DNA from: Pseudomonas denitrificans (nom. rej.) | GTDB taxonomy: Bacteria; Pseudomonadota; Gammaproteobacteria; Pseudomonadales; Pseudomonadaceae | NCBI RefSeq assembly: GCF_008807415.1 | Contig: NZ_CP043626.1 | Location: 4,092,001 to 4,156,000, forward strand | Direction of reading: 5' to 3' | DNA length: 64,000 nt | Notes under the pieces: model-generated | Told to the model about the DNA's origin: nothing | What the model saw: the letters and a program-made list of their open reading frames with translations, nothing else | The model's database searches: none | Translations under genes and position numbers: made by a program | Shown: piece by piece, positions 47,248 through 58,025 of the stretch | How positions within the stretch are numbered: the stretch's first letter is position 1 | Layout of the letters: every line of letters starts with the position of its first letter

Positions 47248-47769
47248 TTACAGCGGATGCGTGTAATAGAGGCTGTAGGATTCGATGCCATCGTTCGGCT
47301 GGCTGATACCGGCGTTGGAATAGTGCATGGCGCGCACACCCAGTGCCTGGCCCTCACCGAAGCGCAGGCCGACGCCCAGGCGATCCTCGAAGTTGAAAGC
47401 GCCACCCAGGTTCTGGTCGCCGACTCGGGAGCCACTGAATACGGCCACACCGATACCGGCTTCGACGAAGGGCTTGACCTTCTCGCCAGAGAACTCATAG
47501 ACGAACACGGGGCTGAAGGACAGCGAATGACGGCCGCTGGCCTCGTCACCACCTTCCCAGTAGGTGTAGCCGGCGTCCCAGTACCCGGTCAGGCGCCCGG
47601 TGGAGCTTTCCCACCAGCTCTTGTCCCAGTCGAACCCCAGCCCCAGGCGATAGGTCATGGTGTTCTGCCCGGTGAAACCCACGGCGCCAGTCAGGCCAGC
47701 GGCCTGTGCGGAGACCAGATGCCCCAGAGTCAAAGCTGCCACGGCGGCAAGCGAGAGTAGTTTCTTCAT
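47248..47769 (-). CDS. pagL: lipid A 3-O-deacylase PagL
   Basis: A 173-residue outer-membrane beta-barrel enzyme that removes the 3-O acyl chain of lipid A. A 23-residue signal peptide ends SAQA. The triad H149, S151 and E163 in MHYSNAGISQPNDGIESYS becomes H126, S128 and E140 after signal removal, exactly the numbering of P. aeruginosa PagL. The C-terminal aromatic-rich strand YSLYYTHPL suits outer-membrane insertion. It is monocistronic with its own terminator. Confidence 0.93.
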   Translation of the reverse strand: MKKLLSLAAVAALTLGHLVSAQAAGLTGAVGFTGQNTMTYRLGLGFDWDKSWWESSTGRLTGYWDAGYTYWEGGDEASGRHSLSFSPVFVYEFSGEKVKPFVEAGIGVAVFSGSRVGDQNLGGAFNFEDRLGVGLRFGEGQALGVRAMHYSNAGISQPNDGIESYSLYYTHPL

Positions 47770-47884
47770 CGAAACATCCTTTATTAGAAAGCTGAATGAA
47801 AAATCCCCGCGAATAGCTGGCGATTATAAGGCCATTTGTCACCACTTGCTGACAGACCAAAGTGGGTAGCTAGCTATTTTTCTC

Positions 47885-48679
47885 TCAGCCAGGGAAGAAA
47901 CTGACGGACTCTTCGGTGCCCCAGAGCACCGGCAGTACGCGTTCAAATCCTTCGACTGCACCGCTGGTCCATAGCTCAGTTTTTTTTGCATCGCCTTTTG
48001 CCAGCATCCCCCGCACCTGCAGCAGGCGCTCAAGCTGGCGGGCCACCGCAGCCCCGGTATCGATCAGCGAGACGTCCGCTGGCACCAGTTCACGCAACAG
48101 CGGGCGCAGGAAAGGGTAATGCGTGCAGCCCAGGATCAGCGTGTCACAACCTTCGGCCAACAACGGCGCGACGTAACCTTGCAACAGCTCGCGGGTCTGC
48201 GGACCGCTCAGGTCGCCCAGTTCGATGCGCTCCACCAGCCCCGGGCAGGGCTGGGTGATGAAGCGCACGTCGCTGGCGAACCGGTCCAGCAGCGCGGCGA
48301 ATCGTGCGCTCTTCAGGGTGCCGGTGGTGGCGAGCACGCCGACCACGCCACTGCGGGTCGCTTCGGCCGCCGGCTTCACGGCCGGTTCCATGGCGACGAT
48401 GGGCAGTTGCGGGTACAGCTCGCGCAGGTCAGCAGCGGCGGCGGCGGTGGCCGTGTTGCAGGCCAGCACCAGCGCCTTGGCGCCACGGGCCAGGAGGAAG
48501 TCGGCGATGGCACGGCAACGCGCGCGGATGTATTCGGGAGTCTTCTCGCCGTAGGGCACGTGGCCGCAATCGGCGAGGTAGATCAGGGATTCGTGGGGAA
48601 GCCGCGCCCGGATTTCGTGGAGGACACTGAGGCCGCCCACACCGGAATCGAACACGCCGATCGGCGCGGCATCAGCCAT
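47885..48679 (-). CDS. murI: glutamate racemase MurI
   Basis: A 264-residue cytoplasmic enzyme making D-glutamate for peptidoglycan. [17 protein letters not shown] opens the protein; the two catalytic cysteines lie in [13 protein letters not shown] and [12 protein letters not shown] chose the ATG at 48679, which gives [13 protein letters not shown]; 24 more codons upstream lie inside moeB. It overlaps the moeB stop by 8 bp and is the last gene of the hemA operon. Confidence 0.94.
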   Translation of the reverse strand: MADAAPIGVFDSGVGGLSVLHEIRARLPHESLIYLADCGHVPYGEKTPEYIRARCRAIADFLLARGAKALVLACNTATAAAAADLRELYPQLPIVAMEPAVKPAAEATRSGVVGVLATTGTLKSARFAALLDRFASDVRFITQPCPGLVERIELGDLSGPQTRELLQGYVAPLLAEGCDTLILGCTHYPFLRPLLRELVPADVSLIDTGAAVARQLERLLQVRGMLAKGDAKKTELWTSGAVEGFERVLPVLWGTEESVSFFPG

Positions 48680-49427
48680 GCGCGGCTCCGCACACGGCGC
48701 ACTGCGGATCGCGCTTGACCCGAAGTTCGCGGAAGCGCGTGCCAAGGGCATCGATCAGCAGCAGGCGACCTACCAGCGGCTCGCCGAAGCCAGCCAGCAG
48801 CTTCAACGCTTCCAGCGCCTGCAGGCTGCCCACCAGCCCCACCAATGGGCCGACCACGCCGGCCTCGCTGCAGGTCAGTTCAGCTTCGCTGCCGTGGCCA
48901 TAGAGGCAGTGGTAGCACGGGCTTTCCTCGCGGCGCGGATCGAACACCGAAAGCTGCCCTTCCAGGCGAATGGCAGCGCCGCTCACCAGCGGTTTCTTCG
49001 CGGCGACGCAGGCGGCGTTCACTGCTTCGCGGGTGCCGAAGTTGTCGCAGCAATCCAGCACCAGGTCCACGCCCGCCACGGCGGCATCGAGGGAGTCGGC
49101 GTCCAGCGCCTGTCGATGGGCGACCAGCTTCACATCCGGATTCAGCGCCGTCAGGCGGGCGATGGCGGAGTCCACCTTGCCCATGCCGACGCTGTCGGTG
49201 CCGTGGATGATCTGCCGCTGCAGGTTGGTCAGGTCGACGGTGTCGAAGTCTGCCAGGTGCAGTTCGCCGACGCCGGCCGCGGCCAGGTACAGCGCCACCG
49301 GGGCACCTAGGCCGCCGAGGCCGACGATCAGCACACGGCTGTCCTTCAGGCGCAGTTGGCCGTCCACGTCGATCTGCGGCAGGAGGATCTGCCGGCTGTA
49401 ACGCAGCAGTTCGTTGTCGGTCAGCAT
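48672..49427 (-). CDS. moeB: HesA/MoeB/ThiF family adenylyltransferase
   Basis: A 251-residue E1-like enzyme that adenylates the C-terminus of a small sulphur carrier such as MoaD or ThiS. ATP-binding [13 protein letters not shown] is at residues 37-49, the adenylation residues lie in DLTNLQRQI, and two zinc-binding CxxC pairs are CYHC and CAVC. It has no C-terminal rhodanese domain. It overlaps prmC by 7 bp at its start and murI by 8 bp at its end. Confidence 0.9.
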   Translation of the reverse strand: MLTDNELLRYSRQILLPQIDVDGQLRLKDSRVLIVGLGGLGAPVALYLAAAGVGELHLADFDTVDLTNLQRQIIHGTDSVGMGKVDSAIARLTALNPDVKLVAHRQALDADSLDAAVAGVDLVLDCCDNFGTREAVNAACVAAKKPLVSGAAIRLEGQLSVFDPRREESPCYHCLYGHGSEAELTCSEAGVVGPLVGLVGSLQALEALKLLAGFGEPLVGRLLLIDALGTRFRELRVKRDPQCAVCGAAHG

Positions 49428-50251
49428 GTCCAGCGCCCCAGGCTGATGCGCTCGTGGCCGCCGAGGTCGCGACGGCTTTCCACCGCGCTGAAGCCACGGC
49501 TGAGCAGCAGGTCGCGCACGACGTCAGGTTGATCGAAGCCATGTTCGAGCATCAGCCAGCCACCGTTTTCCAGGTGGTTCGGCGCCTGATCGATGATCAG
49601 GCGGATGTCGTCCAGCCCATCCTGCCCGGAGACCAGCGCGCTCGAGGGCTCGAAGCGCACATCGCCCTGCTTGAGGTGCGGGTCGGTGCTGGGAATGTAG
49701 GGCGGGTTGCTGACGATCAGCGAGAAGCGTTCGCCCTCTACCGCGGAGAACCAGTGGCTGGCGCGGAAGGCGACGTTGGCCAGGCGCAGGCGCTCGCGGT
49801 TGCGCTCGGCCAGGGCCACGGCCTCGGGAATGCGGTCGACGCCCAGCACCTGCCAGCTCAGGCGTTCGCACGCCAGCGCGAGGGCGATGGCCCCAGTGCC
49901 GGTGCCCAGGTCGAGCACGCGCGCTGGCGAGGCCGGCAGCAGCGCCAGCGCGGTCTCCACCAGCAACTCGGTGTCCGGACGCGGAATCAGGGTGTGCGGC
50001 GCAACTTCCAGGTCCAGGCTCCAGAAACCCTGGCGGCCGAGGATGTAGGCCACAGGCTCGCCAGCCACCCGGCGGGCCAGGTAGCGGTCATAGAGGTCGT
50101 GGGCCTCGCGGGTGACCACGCGCTCGGGCCAGGTCCGCAGGAAGCTGCGCGGTTTGCCCAGCGCGGCGGCGAGCAGCAGCTCGGCATCCAGGCGCGCACT
50201 GGGCGAGTCCGGCAGTTGCGCCTCGTTGAGCAGGGTCATGATGGTTGCCAT
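49421..50251 (-). CDS. prmC: release factor glutamine methyltransferase PrmC (HemK)
   Basis: A 276-residue SAM-dependent enzyme methylating the glutamine of the GGQ loop in RF1 and RF2. The SAM motif VLDLGTGTGAIALALA is near residue 112 and the catalytic NPPY is in LIVSNPPYIPS. The start at 50251 gives MATIMTLL, like the P. aeruginosa protein; a second Met four codons in is possible. Its substrate RF1 is encoded directly upstream. Confidence 0.94.
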   Translation of the reverse strand: MATIMTLLNEAQLPDSPSARLDAELLLAAALGKPRSFLRTWPERVVTREAHDLYDRYLARRVAGEPVAYILGRQGFWSLDLEVAPHTLIPRPDTELLVETALALLPASPARVLDLGTGTGAIALALACERLSWQVLGVDRIPEAVALAERNRERLRLANVAFRASHWFSAVEGERFSLIVSNPPYIPSTDPHLKQGDVRFEPSSALVSGQDGLDDIRLIIDQAPNHLENGGWLMLEHGFDQPDVVRDLLLSRGFSAVESRRDLGGHERISLGRWTC

Positions 50252-50265
50252 GGTCTATAGCTCTC

Positions 50266-51348
50266 TCAGTCGCCGAGCGCGGCCAACTGGTCGGCCTGGA
50301 ACTCTTGCAGCAGCGGCTCGATGACCTGCTCCACCGCGCCTTCCATGACTTCACCCAGGGAATACAGGGTGAGGTTGATACGGTGGTCGGTCACCCGGCC
50401 CTGGGGGAAATTGTAGGTGCGGATGCGCTCGGAGCGGTCCCCCGAACCGACCAGCAGCTTGCGCGTGCTGGCGATCGCCTGCTGAGCCGCGGACTGCTGC
50501 TGGTCGTTGAGCTTGGCCGCGAGCCAGGCCATGGCCTTGGCGCGGTTCTTGTGTTGCGAGCGCTCTTCCTGGCACTCGACCACGATGCCCGACGGGATGT
50601 GCGTGATGCGCACCGCCGAGTCGGTCTTGTTCACGTGCTGGCCGCCGGCGCCGGAGGAACGGTAGGTGTCCACGCGCAGGTCGGCCGGGTTGATCTCGAT
50701 GGCCGCCTGTTCATCCGGCTCGGGCAGCACCGCCACGGTGCACGCCGAGGTATGGATGCGCCCCTGGGATTCGGTGGCCGGCACGCGCTGCACGCGGTGG
50801 GCACCGGATTCGAACTTGAGCTTGGCGTAGACGCTCTCGCCTTCCACGCGGGCAATGACTTCTTTATAGCCGCCGTGCTCGCCCTCGTTCTCGGACATGA
50901 TCTCCACGCGCCAGCCCTGCTTCTCGGCGTAGCGCGAGTACATGCGGAACAGGTCGCCGGAGAAGATCGCGGCTTCGTCGCCGCCGGTGCCGGCGCGGAT
51001 TTCCAGAAAGACGTTGCGGCCGTCGTTGGGGTCCTTGGGCAGCAGCATGCGCTGCAGACGATCCTCCAGGCCGACCAGGGCGGACTTCGCCTCGGCGACT
51101 TCCTCCTCGGCCATCTCGCGCAGGTCCGGGTCGCTGTCCTTGAGCAGCGCCTGGGCGCCTTCGAGGTCGGACTGCACCTTGCGGAACTCGCGGAAGGCGA
51201 GGATGACCGGCTCCACTTCCGCGTATTCACGGGAGTAGGCGCGGAACTTGGTCTGGTCGCTGATCACCTCGGCGTCGCCCAAGAGAGCCGTCAGCTCTTC
51301 ATAGCGGTCGCTCAGGATATCCAGCTTTTTCAGGAGGGAAGCTTTCAT
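50266..51348 (-). CDS. prfA: peptide chain release factor 1
   Basis: A 360-residue class I release factor reading UAA and UAG. The GGQ catalytic loop is in [19 protein letters not shown], and the codon-recognition P-x-T motif is in the [13 protein letters not shown] region. The start overlaps the hemA stop by four bases, a conserved arrangement. Length is standard. Confidence 0.97.
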   Translation of the reverse strand: MKASLLKKLDILSDRYEELTALLGDAEVISDQTKFRAYSREYAEVEPVILAFREFRKVQSDLEGAQALLKDSDPDLREMAEEEVAEAKSALVGLEDRLQRMLLPKDPNDGRNVFLEIRAGTGGDEAAIFSGDLFRMYSRYAEKQGWRVEIMSENEGEHGGYKEVIARVEGESVYAKLKFESGAHRVQRVPATESQGRIHTSACTVAVLPEPDEQAAIEINPADLRVDTYRSSGAGGQHVNKTDSAVRITHIPSGIVVECQEERSQHKNRAKAMAWLAAKLNDQQQSAAQQAIASTRKLLVGSGDRSERIRTYNFPQGRVTDHRINLTLYSLGEVMEGAVEQVIEPLLQEFQADQLAALGD

Positions 51349-52613
51349 CGCTTGTCAGTGCCCTCCTCGAGGGCGAACAGTTCCTGCGCGACGGCCAGCG
51401 CATCGATGCGGCCCTCGGCGGAGAGTTTCTTCATCTGCACGCTGGGGGCGTGCAGCAATTTGTTGGTCAGGCCACGGCTGAGCTGGGCGATGACTTCCAT
51501 CGGGTCGGCGCCGTTGGCCAGCAGGCGCTGTGCCTTCTGGGTTTCCTCGTCGCGCAGGCGCTCGGCCTGCTGGCGATAGGCGCGCAGCACATCGACCGCG
51601 GCCAGCTCGCGCAGGCGCAGCATGAATTCGTGCACGCCATCCCCCACCAGCTCCTCGGCGGCCTGGGCAGCGCCCTGGCGGCTCTTGAGGTTTTCCGCGA
51701 CCACTTCATGGAGGTCGTCGACGCTATAGAGGTAGACGTCTTCCAGCTCGCCGACTTCCGGCTCGATGTCGCGCGGCACGGCGATATCGACCATGAACAT
51801 CGGCTTGTGGCGGCGCTGTTTCAACGCGCGCTCCACCGCACCCTTGCCGAGGATCGGCAACTGGCTGGCGGTGGAACTGATGACGATGTCGCTGTTGACC
51901 AGTTCGTCCGGCATGTCCGCCAGCAGGATGGCGCGGGCGCCGAACTGCTCGGCCAGCAGGCTGGCGCGCTCCAGGGTACGGTTGGCGACCACGATGCGCT
52001 TCACGCCCTGCTCGTGCAGGTGGCGGGCGACCAGGGTGATGGTCTCACCGGCGCCGATCAGCAGCGCCTGGCTGCGGCTCAGATCGCTGAATATCTGCCG
52101 GGCCAGGCTGACCGCGGCGAAAGCCACGGACACCGGGTTCTCGCCGATGGCGGTATCGGTGCGCACGGTCTTCGCGGTGCTGAAGGTGGCCTGGAACAGG
52201 CGCCCCAGCATCGGCCCGACGGTGCCGGCCTCGCGGGCTACGGCGTAGGCGGACTTCATCTGCCCGAGGATCTGCGGCTCGCCCAGCACCATGGAATCCA
52301 GGCCCGCGGCGACGCGCATCATGTGGCGCACGGCTTCCTCGTCCTGGTGGACGTAGGCGCAGGCGCGCAGGTCGTCGATCCCCAGGTTGTGGTAATCGGC
52401 CAGCCAGGCCAGCACGTCGCCGGCGTCCGGATGCTCGATCTCCAGGTAGAGTTCGCTGCGGTTGCAGGTGGAGAGGATCGCGGCTTCCCGGCTGGAAGTC
52501 AGCCTGCACAGCAGCTGCAGGGCCTCGACCATCTGCTCGGGAGTAAAAGCCACGCGCTCGCGGACGGCCACGGACGCGGTCTTGTGGTTGATGCCGAGGG
52601 CAATGAAGGCCAT
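51345..52613 (-). CDS. hemA: glutamyl-tRNA reductase HemA
   Basis: A 422-residue enzyme reducing glutamyl-tRNA to glutamate-1-semialdehyde, the first committed step of haem synthesis. [17 protein letters not shown] is the N-terminal signature; the catalytic cysteine is in [15 protein letters not shown]; the NADPH fold starts at [17 protein letters not shown]. The ATG at 52613 was chosen because family members begin [13 protein letters not shown]. It leads the hemA-prfA-prmC-moeB-murI operon and is divergent from the TPR lipoprotein gene. Confidence 0.96.
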   Translation of the reverse strand: MAFIALGINHKTASVAVRERVAFTPEQMVEALQLLCRLTSSREAAILSTCNRSELYLEIEHPDAGDVLAWLADYHNLGIDDLRACAYVHQDEEAVRHMMRVAAGLDSMVLGEPQILGQMKSAYAVAREAGTVGPMLGRLFQATFSTAKTVRTDTAIGENPVSVAFAAVSLARQIFSDLSRSQALLIGAGETITLVARHLHEQGVKRIVVANRTLERASLLAEQFGARAILLADMPDELVNSDIVISSTASQLPILGKGAVERALKQRRHKPMFMVDIAVPRDIEPEVGELEDVYLYSVDDLHEVVAENLKSRQGAAQAAEELVGDGVHEFMLRLRELAAVDVLRAYRQQAERLRDEETQKAQRLLANGADPMEVIAQLSRGLTNKLLHAPSVQMKKLSAEGRIDALAVAQELFALEEGTDKR

Positions 52614-52800
52614 GCAGAATCGCTGAGCTGATCGGAAAGCCCGCAATTGTCCTACTTAGCCTTGTGAAGGACAACCACCCGCGACGTATCGCACACTGCA
52701 AATCGTATACAGGCCCGTCAGCGGCGCTTGCCCATGGGATTGGCACTTTCCTTATGTCATGATGGTCCAATTTCGCAGGTCAGGCCCTCGTCCTTCCTCT

Positions 52801-54525
52801 ATGAACAAGTCTCTTGCGCTGCTGACTGCTCTGCTGCTGCTCGGCGGCTGCCAGTCTCTTACACAGAAAAATTCCGACAGTGCTTCCGCGGAGAAGGACA
52901 AAGCTGCGGCTGCTCAGAAGGATCAGAAGTACGGCTCCTTCAGCGAAGACACCCTGTTCTCGCTGCTCACCGCCGAGCTCGCCGGCCAGCGCAACCGCTT
53001 CGACATCGCCCTCGCCAACTACGTCGAGCAGGCCAGGGAAACCCGCGACCCTGGCGTCGCCGAGCGCGCCTTCCGCATCGCCGAGTACCTGGGCGCCGAC
53101 CAGGAAGCCCTGGACACCTCGCTGATCTGGGCCAAGGCCGCGCCGGACAACCTCGATGCCCAGCGTGCCGCCGCCATCCAGCTGGCGCGCACCGGCCAGT
53201 ACGACGAATCCATGGTGTACATGGAGAAAGTCCTCAACGGCCAGGGCGACACTCACTTCGACTTCCTTGCGCTGTCCGCCGCCGAGACTGACCCGGATAC
53301 CCGCGCAGGCCTCTTGCAGAGCTTCGACCGCCTGCTGAAGAAGTACCCCGACAACGGCCAGCTGCTGTTCGGCAAGGCCCTGCTGCTGCAGCAGGACGGC
53401 CGCCCGCAGGAAGCCCTGCACCTGCTCGAAGACAACTCCGCCAGCAAGCATGACGTCGCCCCGCTGCTGCTGCGCGCGCGCCTGCTGCAGAGCATGAAGC
53501 GCAGCGACGAAGCGCTGCCGCTGCTCAAGGCCGGCATCAAGGAACACCCGGACGACAAGCGCGTCCACCTCGCCTACGCCCGCCTGCTGGTGGAGCAGAA
53601 CCGCCTGGAAGACGCCAAGGCCGAGTTCTCCGCGCTGGTCGAGCAATTCCCCGACGACGACGACCTGCGCTTCTCCCTCGCGCTGGTCTGCCTCGAAGCC
53701 CAGGCCTGGGACGAGGCCAAGGTCTACCTGCAGGAACTGGTCGAGCGCGACAGCCACGTCGACTCCGCCCACTTCAACCTGGGCCGCCTGGCCGAGGAGC
53801 AGAAGGACCCGGAAACCGCGCTCAAGGAATACGCCCTGGTCGGCCCGGGCAACGACTTCCTCCCAGCCCAGCTGCGCTCGACCGAGATCCTGCTGGACCA
53901 GAAGCGCTATGACGACGCCTCGCGCCGCCTGGCCGAGACTCGCGACCGCCAGCCTGACTACGCCATCCAGCTGTACCTGATCGAAGCCGAAGGCCTGTCC
54001 AATCGCGACCAGGTGGATCGCGCCTGGAACGTCATCCAGCAGGGCCTCAAGCAGTTCCCGGATGACCTCAACCTGCTCTACACCCGCTCCATGCTCGCCG
54101 AGAAGCGCAACGACCTGGCGCAGATGGAGCAGGACCTGCGGCTGATCATCCAGCGCGAACCGGACAACGCCATGGCGCTCAACGCGCTGGGCTACACCCT
54201 GGCCGACCGCACCACCCGCTACAGCGAAGCCCGCGACCTGATCCAGAAGGCCCATTCGCTGAACCCGGACGACCCCGCGATCCTCGACAGCCTGGGCTGG
54301 GTGAATTACCGCCTGGGCAACCTCAGCGAAGCGGAAACCTACCTGCGCAAGGCGCTGGAACGCTTCCCCGACCACGAAGTGGCTGCGCACCTGGGCGAAG
54401 TGCTCTGGGCCCAGGGCAAACAGAGCGAAGCCCGCAAGGTCTGGGCCACCGCCCTGCAAAGCCAGCCTGACAGCGCCGTCCTGCGCGACACCATGTTGCG
54501 CCTGACCGGCTCCGGAACCCTCTGA
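52801..54525 (+). CDS. TPR-repeat lipoprotein
   Basis: A 574-residue envelope lipoprotein with lipobox LLLGGC at residues 12-17 and at least ten tetratricopeptide repeats to the C-terminus (for example ALNALGYTLADRTTRYSEA, LDSLGWVNYRLGNLSEAETY). Orthologues sit upstream of lolB in many pseudomonads and act as scaffolds whose partner is not established. The start at 52801 gives the signal peptide directly; its ribosome-binding site is weak. It ends 3 bp before lolB, so it is co-transcribed. Confidence 0.86.
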   Translation: MNKSLALLTALLLLGGCQSLTQKNSDSASAEKDKAAAAQKDQKYGSFSEDTLFSLLTAELAGQRNRFDIALANYVEQARETRDPGVAERAFRIAEYLGADQEALDTSLIWAKAAPDNLDAQRAAAIQLARTGQYDESMVYMEKVLNGQGDTHFDFLALSAAETDPDTRAGLLQSFDRLLKKYPDNGQLLFGKALLLQQDGRPQEALHLLEDNSASKHDVAPLLLRARLLQSMKRSDEALPLLKAGIKEHPDDKRVHLAYARLLVEQNRLEDAKAEFSALVEQFPDDDDLRFSLALVCLEAQAWDEAKVYLQELVERDSHVDSAHFNLGRLAEEQKDPETALKEYALVGPGNDFLPAQLRSTEILLDQKRYDDASRRLAETRDRQPDYAIQLYLIEAEGLSNRDQVDRAWNVIQQGLKQFPDDLNLLYTRSMLAEKRNDLAQMEQDLRLIIQREPDNAMALNALGYTLADRTTRYSEARDLIQKAHSLNPDDPAILDSLGWVNYRLGNLSEAETYLRKALERFPDHEVAAHLGEVLWAQGKQSEARKVWATALQSQPDSAVLRDTMLRLTGSGTL

Positions 54526-54528
54526 TTC

Positions 54529-55173
54529 ATGCGTCTACGTCACCTGATCGGCGCCGCCGCGCTTGCCTTGCTCGCCGGCTGCTCCAGCTTCGGCACCCAC
54601 GAAGCCCTGGAAGGCCAGGGCAACGCCACCGCCTGGAACGCCCACAAGGCGCGCATCGCCACCCTCGACGGCTGGCAGATCGATGGCAAGGTCGGCATCC
54701 GCGCACCCAAGGACTCCGGCAGCGGCACCCTGTTCTGGCTGCAACGCCAGGACTACTACGACATCCGCCTGTCTGGCCCGCTGGGCCGCGGCGCCGCACG
54801 CCTGACCGGGCGCGAGGGTGCGGTGACCCTCGAGGTCGCCGGCCAGGGCCGTTTTGAGGCCACCTCCCCCGAAGAACTGCTGGAACAACAGATGGGCTGG
54901 CGCCTGCCGGTTTCCCACCTGCTCTGGTGGATTCGCGGCCTGCCCGCGCCGGACAGCAAGAGCCGCCTGACCCTGGATGGCGACAGCCGACTGGCCAAGC
55001 TGCAGCAGGACGGCTGGGACGTGGAATACACCCGCTACAGCGAGCAGAACGGCTACTGGTTGCCCGAGCGCCTGAAGTTGCACGGCCAGGACCTCGACGT
55101 CACCCTGGTGGTGAAGACCTGGCAGCCGCGTCAATTGGGCGCAGGCCAGTCGAACGAAGCGGACCCGCAGTGA
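54529..55173 (+). CDS. lolB: outer-membrane lipoprotein receptor LolB
   Basis: A 214-residue lipoprotein that accepts lipoproteins from LolA and inserts them in the outer membrane. The lipobox LALLAGC ends at residue 18. The [22 protein letters not shown] block and the later [13 protein letters not shown] are conserved LolB segments. It lies between the TPR lipoprotein and ispE, the usual lolB-ispE-prs order of gammaproteobacteria. Confidence 0.94.
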   Translation: MRLRHLIGAAALALLAGCSSFGTHEALEGQGNATAWNAHKARIATLDGWQIDGKVGIRAPKDSGSGTLFWLQRQDYYDIRLSGPLGRGAARLTGREGAVTLEVAGQGRFEATSPEELLEQQMGWRLPVSHLLWWIRGLPAPDSKSRLTLDGDSRLAKLQQDGWDVEYTRYSEQNGYWLPERLKLHGQDLDVTLVVKTWQPRQLGAGQSNEADPQ

Positions 55174-55174
55174 C

Positions 55175-56023
55175 ATGCAGGACCGCCTGACCCTGCCGGC
55201 GCCGGCCAAGCTCAACCTGTTCCTGCACATCACCGGTCGCCGCGCCGATGGTTACCACGAACTGCAGACCCTGTTTCAGTTCCTCGACCACGGCGACGAA
55301 CTGCAATTCGCGGTGCGCAATGACGGCGAAATCCGCCTGAACACCGAGATCGAGGGCGTTCCCCACGACAGCAACCTGATCGTCAAGGCCGCCCGCCGGC
55401 TGCAGGAGCAATCGGGCTGCCAGCTGGGCGCCGACATCTGGCTGGACAAGCGCCTGCCCATGGGCGGCGGCATCGGCGGCGGCAGTTCCGACGCTGCCAC
55501 CACCCTGCTCGCGCTGAATCACCTGTGGCAGCTGAACTGGAGCGAGGACCGCCTCGCCGCGCTGGGCCTGAGCCTGGGCGCAGACGTTCCGGTGTTCGTG
55601 CGCGGCCGCGCGGCGTTTGCCGAAGGCGTCGGCGAACAGCTCACGCCGGTGGAACTCGACGAACCCTGGTTCCTCGTCGCCGTGCCGCAAGTCTTTGTCT
55701 CCACAGCAGAAGTTTTCTCCGATCCCGAGTTGACACGGGATACTCCGCCCATTAAAGTTCGCAGCCTTCTCGGGGTGGACGGTCATAACGACTGCCAGCC
55801 GGTCGTCGAGAAGCGTTACCCGGATGTACGTAACGCACTGATCCAGCTAGGTAAATTTACCCAGGCTAGATTGACCGGCACCGGAGCTTGTGTGTTTGGG
55901 AGCTTCCCAAACAAAGGCGATGCTGATAAAGTTCGCCGCCAACTTCCGGCCACTCTGCCGAGTTTTGTTGCCCAGGGGCGTAACATCTCGATGTTGCACC
56001 GCAAGCTGCAAAACGAGGTCTGA
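55175..56023 (+). CDS. ispE: 4-diphosphocytidyl-2-C-methyl-D-erythritol kinase IspE
   Basis: A 282-residue GHMP kinase of the MEP isoprenoid pathway. The ATP loop is [17 protein letters not shown] near residue 93; the N-terminal [21 protein letters not shown] is the substrate block; [11 protein letters not shown] closes the active site. It starts 1 bp after the lolB stop. The 3' end is followed within 31 bp by a tRNA-Gln. Confidence 0.96.
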   Translation: MQDRLTLPAPAKLNLFLHITGRRADGYHELQTLFQFLDHGDELQFAVRNDGEIRLNTEIEGVPHDSNLIVKAARRLQEQSGCQLGADIWLDKRLPMGGGIGGGSSDAATTLLALNHLWQLNWSEDRLAALGLSLGADVPVFVRGRAAFAEGVGEQLTPVELDEPWFLVAVPQVFVSTAEVFSDPELTRDTPPIKVRSLLGVDGHNDCQPVVEKRYPDVRNALIQLGKFTQARLTGTGACVFGSFPNKGDADKVRRQLPATLPSFVAQGRNISMLHRKLQNEV

Positions 56024-56054
56024 GAAGAAAGCAATGTAATCGGTTGTACGATAC

Positions 56055-56129
56055 AGGGGCGTCGCCAAGCGGTAAGGCAGCAGGTTTTGATCCTGCCATG
56101 CGTTGGTTCGAATCCAGCCGCCCCTGCCA
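56055..56129 (+). tRNA. tRNA-Gln (anticodon TTG), copy 1
   Basis: A 75-nt cloverleaf. The acceptor stem AGGGGCG pairs with CGCCCCT, the anticodon loop is TTTTGAT with TTG, the T-arm has GGTTCGAATCC, and CCA is encoded. Identical to the copy at 56192. Confidence 0.96.
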
Positions 56130-56191
56130 TTAACCCACAGGGTTACACGTACAGCGTCAACGAACACATTGCTCCGCAAGTTGTAAGCTAC

Positions 56192-56266
56192 AGGGGCGTC
56201 GCCAAGCGGTAAGGCAGCAGGTTTTGATCCTGCCATGCGTTGGTTCGAATCCAGCCGCCCCTGCCA
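56192..56266 (+). tRNA. tRNA-Gln (anticodon TTG), copy 2
   Basis: Identical in sequence to copy 1, 62 bp downstream. Its encoded CCA lies 53 bp before the prs start, so the mRNA for ispE, both tRNAs and prs may be one transcript processed at the tRNAs. Confidence 0.96.
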
Positions 56267-56318
56267 TTTTCTTCTGGCTCAACCGGGCCTACCCTCAAGC
56301 CGACACAGGTACCGCAGC

Positions 56319-57260
56319 GTGTCCAAAATGATGGTTTTCACGGGGAACGCCAACCCCGATCTGGCACGCCGTGTCGTACGGCAGCTGCACATCCCCCTCG
56401 GTGACGTTTCTGTCGGTAAATTCTCCGACGGCGAGATCAGCGTTGAGATCAACGAAAACGTTCGTGGTAAGGACGTCTTCCTGATCCAACCGACCTGCGC
56501 ACCGACCAACGACAACCTGATGGAACTGGTAGTGATGGCCGATGCCTTCCGCCGCTCCTCGGCGACTCGTATCACGGCAGTCATCCCCTACTTCGGTTAC
56601 GCCCGCCAGGATCGCCGTCCGCGTTCCGCCCGCGTGGCCATCAGCGCCAAAGTCGTTGCCGACATGCTGACCGTTGTAGGCGTCAACCGCGTTCTCACCG
56701 TTGACCTGCACGCCGACCAGATCCAGGGCTTCTTCGATATCCCCGTCGACAACATCTACGGCTCGCCCGTACTGGTCGACGACATCGAAGACCAGCGCTT
56801 CGAGAACCTGATGATCGTCTCCCCGGACATCGGTGGTGTGGTGCGTGCTCGCGCCGTCGCCAAGTCCCTGGGCGTGGACCTCGCCATCATCGACAAACGT
56901 CGTCCGAAGGCCAACCAGTCCGAAGTCATGCACATCATCGGTGATGTCGAAGGCCGTACCTGCGTACTGGTCGACGACATGGTCGATACCGCTGGCACCC
57001 TCGGCCACGCCGCCAAGGCTCTGAAAGAGCACGGCGCCGCCAAGGTCATCGCCTACTGCACCCACCCGGTGCTGTCCGGCCGCGCCATCGAGAACATCGA
57101 GAATTCCGTACTGGACGAGCTGGTGGTGACCAACACCATCCCGCTGTCCGCTGCTGCGCAAGCCTGTGGCCGCATCCGCCAGCTGGACATCGCTCCGGTT
57201 GTCGCTGAAGCCATGCGCCGCATCAGCAATGAAGAATCGATCAGCGCCATGTTCCGCTAA
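56319..57260 (+). CDS. prs: ribose-phosphate pyrophosphokinase Prs
   Basis: A 313-residue enzyme making PRPP from ribose-5-phosphate and ATP, needed for nucleotides, histidine and tryptophan. [12 protein letters not shown] opens the protein, [20 protein letters not shown] is the signature, and [17 protein letters not shown] is the PRPP loop. I chose the GTG at 56319 (V-S-K-M-M), which gives the same length as P. aeruginosa Prs; ATGs at 56328 or 56331 are alternatives. Confidence 0.95.
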   Translation: MSKMMVFTGNANPDLARRVVRQLHIPLGDVSVGKFSDGEISVEINENVRGKDVFLIQPTCAPTNDNLMELVVMADAFRRSSATRITAVIPYFGYARQDRRPRSARVAISAKVVADMLTVVGVNRVLTVDLHADQIQGFFDIPVDNIYGSPVLVDDIEDQRFENLMIVSPDIGGVVRARAVAKSLGVDLAIIDKRRPKANQSEVMHIIGDVEGRTCVLVDDMVDTAGTLGHAAKALKEHGAAKVIAYCTHPVLSGRAIENIENSVLDELVVTNTIPLSAAAQACGRIRQLDIAPVVAEAMRRISNEESISAMFR

Positions 57261-57314
57261 GGCGGGACAGCGCTGACGTAAAGCGCCCCGTCGCGTCGAT
57301 GGGGCATTAGCAAA

Positions 57315-57349
57315 ATCGCCCGAACGCTGGTCGCAAGCGTCCGGGCGAT
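57315..57349 (+). terminator. hairpin between prs and rplY
   Basis: ATCGCCCG and CGGGCGAT (57315-57349) form an 8-bp outer stem that continues inside with ACGCT/AGCGT. A weak T-rich tail (TTGTCATTTT) follows. It would end prs transcription or act as an rplY leader structure. Confidence 0.7.
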
Positions 57350-57372
57350 CTTGTCATTTTGGAGAGTGTGAA

Positions 57373-57987
57373 ATGGTTGATTTTGTACTGAATGCACAAG
57401 AGCGTTCCGACCTGGGGAAAGGTGCGAGCCGCCGCCTGCGTCGTAACGAAGGCCTGATCCCGGCTGTGGTTTACGGTGGCGAGAAAGCCCCGCAATCCCT
57501 GACCCTGGAACTGCGCGAAGTGTCCAAGCTGCTGGAAAACGAGGCTGCCTTCAGCCACGTGATCACCCTGAACGTCGGTTCCGCCAAGGAAACCGTACTG
57601 ATCAAGGCCCTGCAGCGTCACCCGTCCAAGGGTTTCGTCATGCACGCTGACTTCCAGCGCGTCGTTGCCGGCCAGAAACTGACCGCTCACGTACCGCTGC
57701 ACTTCATCAACGAAGCCACCGCTGTTGGCGTCAAGGTTGGTGGCGGCGAGATCTCCCACGTGATCGCCGAAGTCGAAGTTTCCTGCCTGCCGACCAACCT
57801 GCCGGAATTCATCGAAGTCGACCTGGCCAAAGTAGAACTGGGTCAGATCGTTCACCTGTCCGACCTGAAACTGCCGAAAGGCGTAGAGCTGGTGCAGCTG
57901 GCCCACGGTAACGACCTGGCAGTCGCCAACATCCACGCTTCCCGCGTAGTGAAAGAAGAAGGTGAAGGCGAAGCTGCTGCCGAGTAA
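57373..57987 (+). CDS. rplY: 50S ribosomal protein L25/general stress protein Ctc
   Basis: A 204-residue L25 of the long, CTC-type form with an extra C-terminal domain. The N-terminal [25 protein letters not shown] binds 5S rRNA. The acidic tail is [16 protein letters not shown] precedes the ATG. It follows a hairpin 23 bp downstream of prs and is followed by pth. Confidence 0.96.
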   Translation: MVDFVLNAQERSDLGKGASRRLRRNEGLIPAVVYGGEKAPQSLTLELREVSKLLENEAAFSHVITLNVGSAKETVLIKALQRHPSKGFVMHADFQRVVAGQKLTAHVPLHFINEATAVGVKVGGGEISHVIAEVEVSCLPTNLPEFIEVDLAKVELGQIVHLSDLKLPKGVELVQLAHGNDLAVANIHASRVVKEEGEGEAAAE

Positions 57988-58025
57988 TCGCGCGCACCAT
58001 TGCCTTTAAGGAAGGGGCCCCCGTC

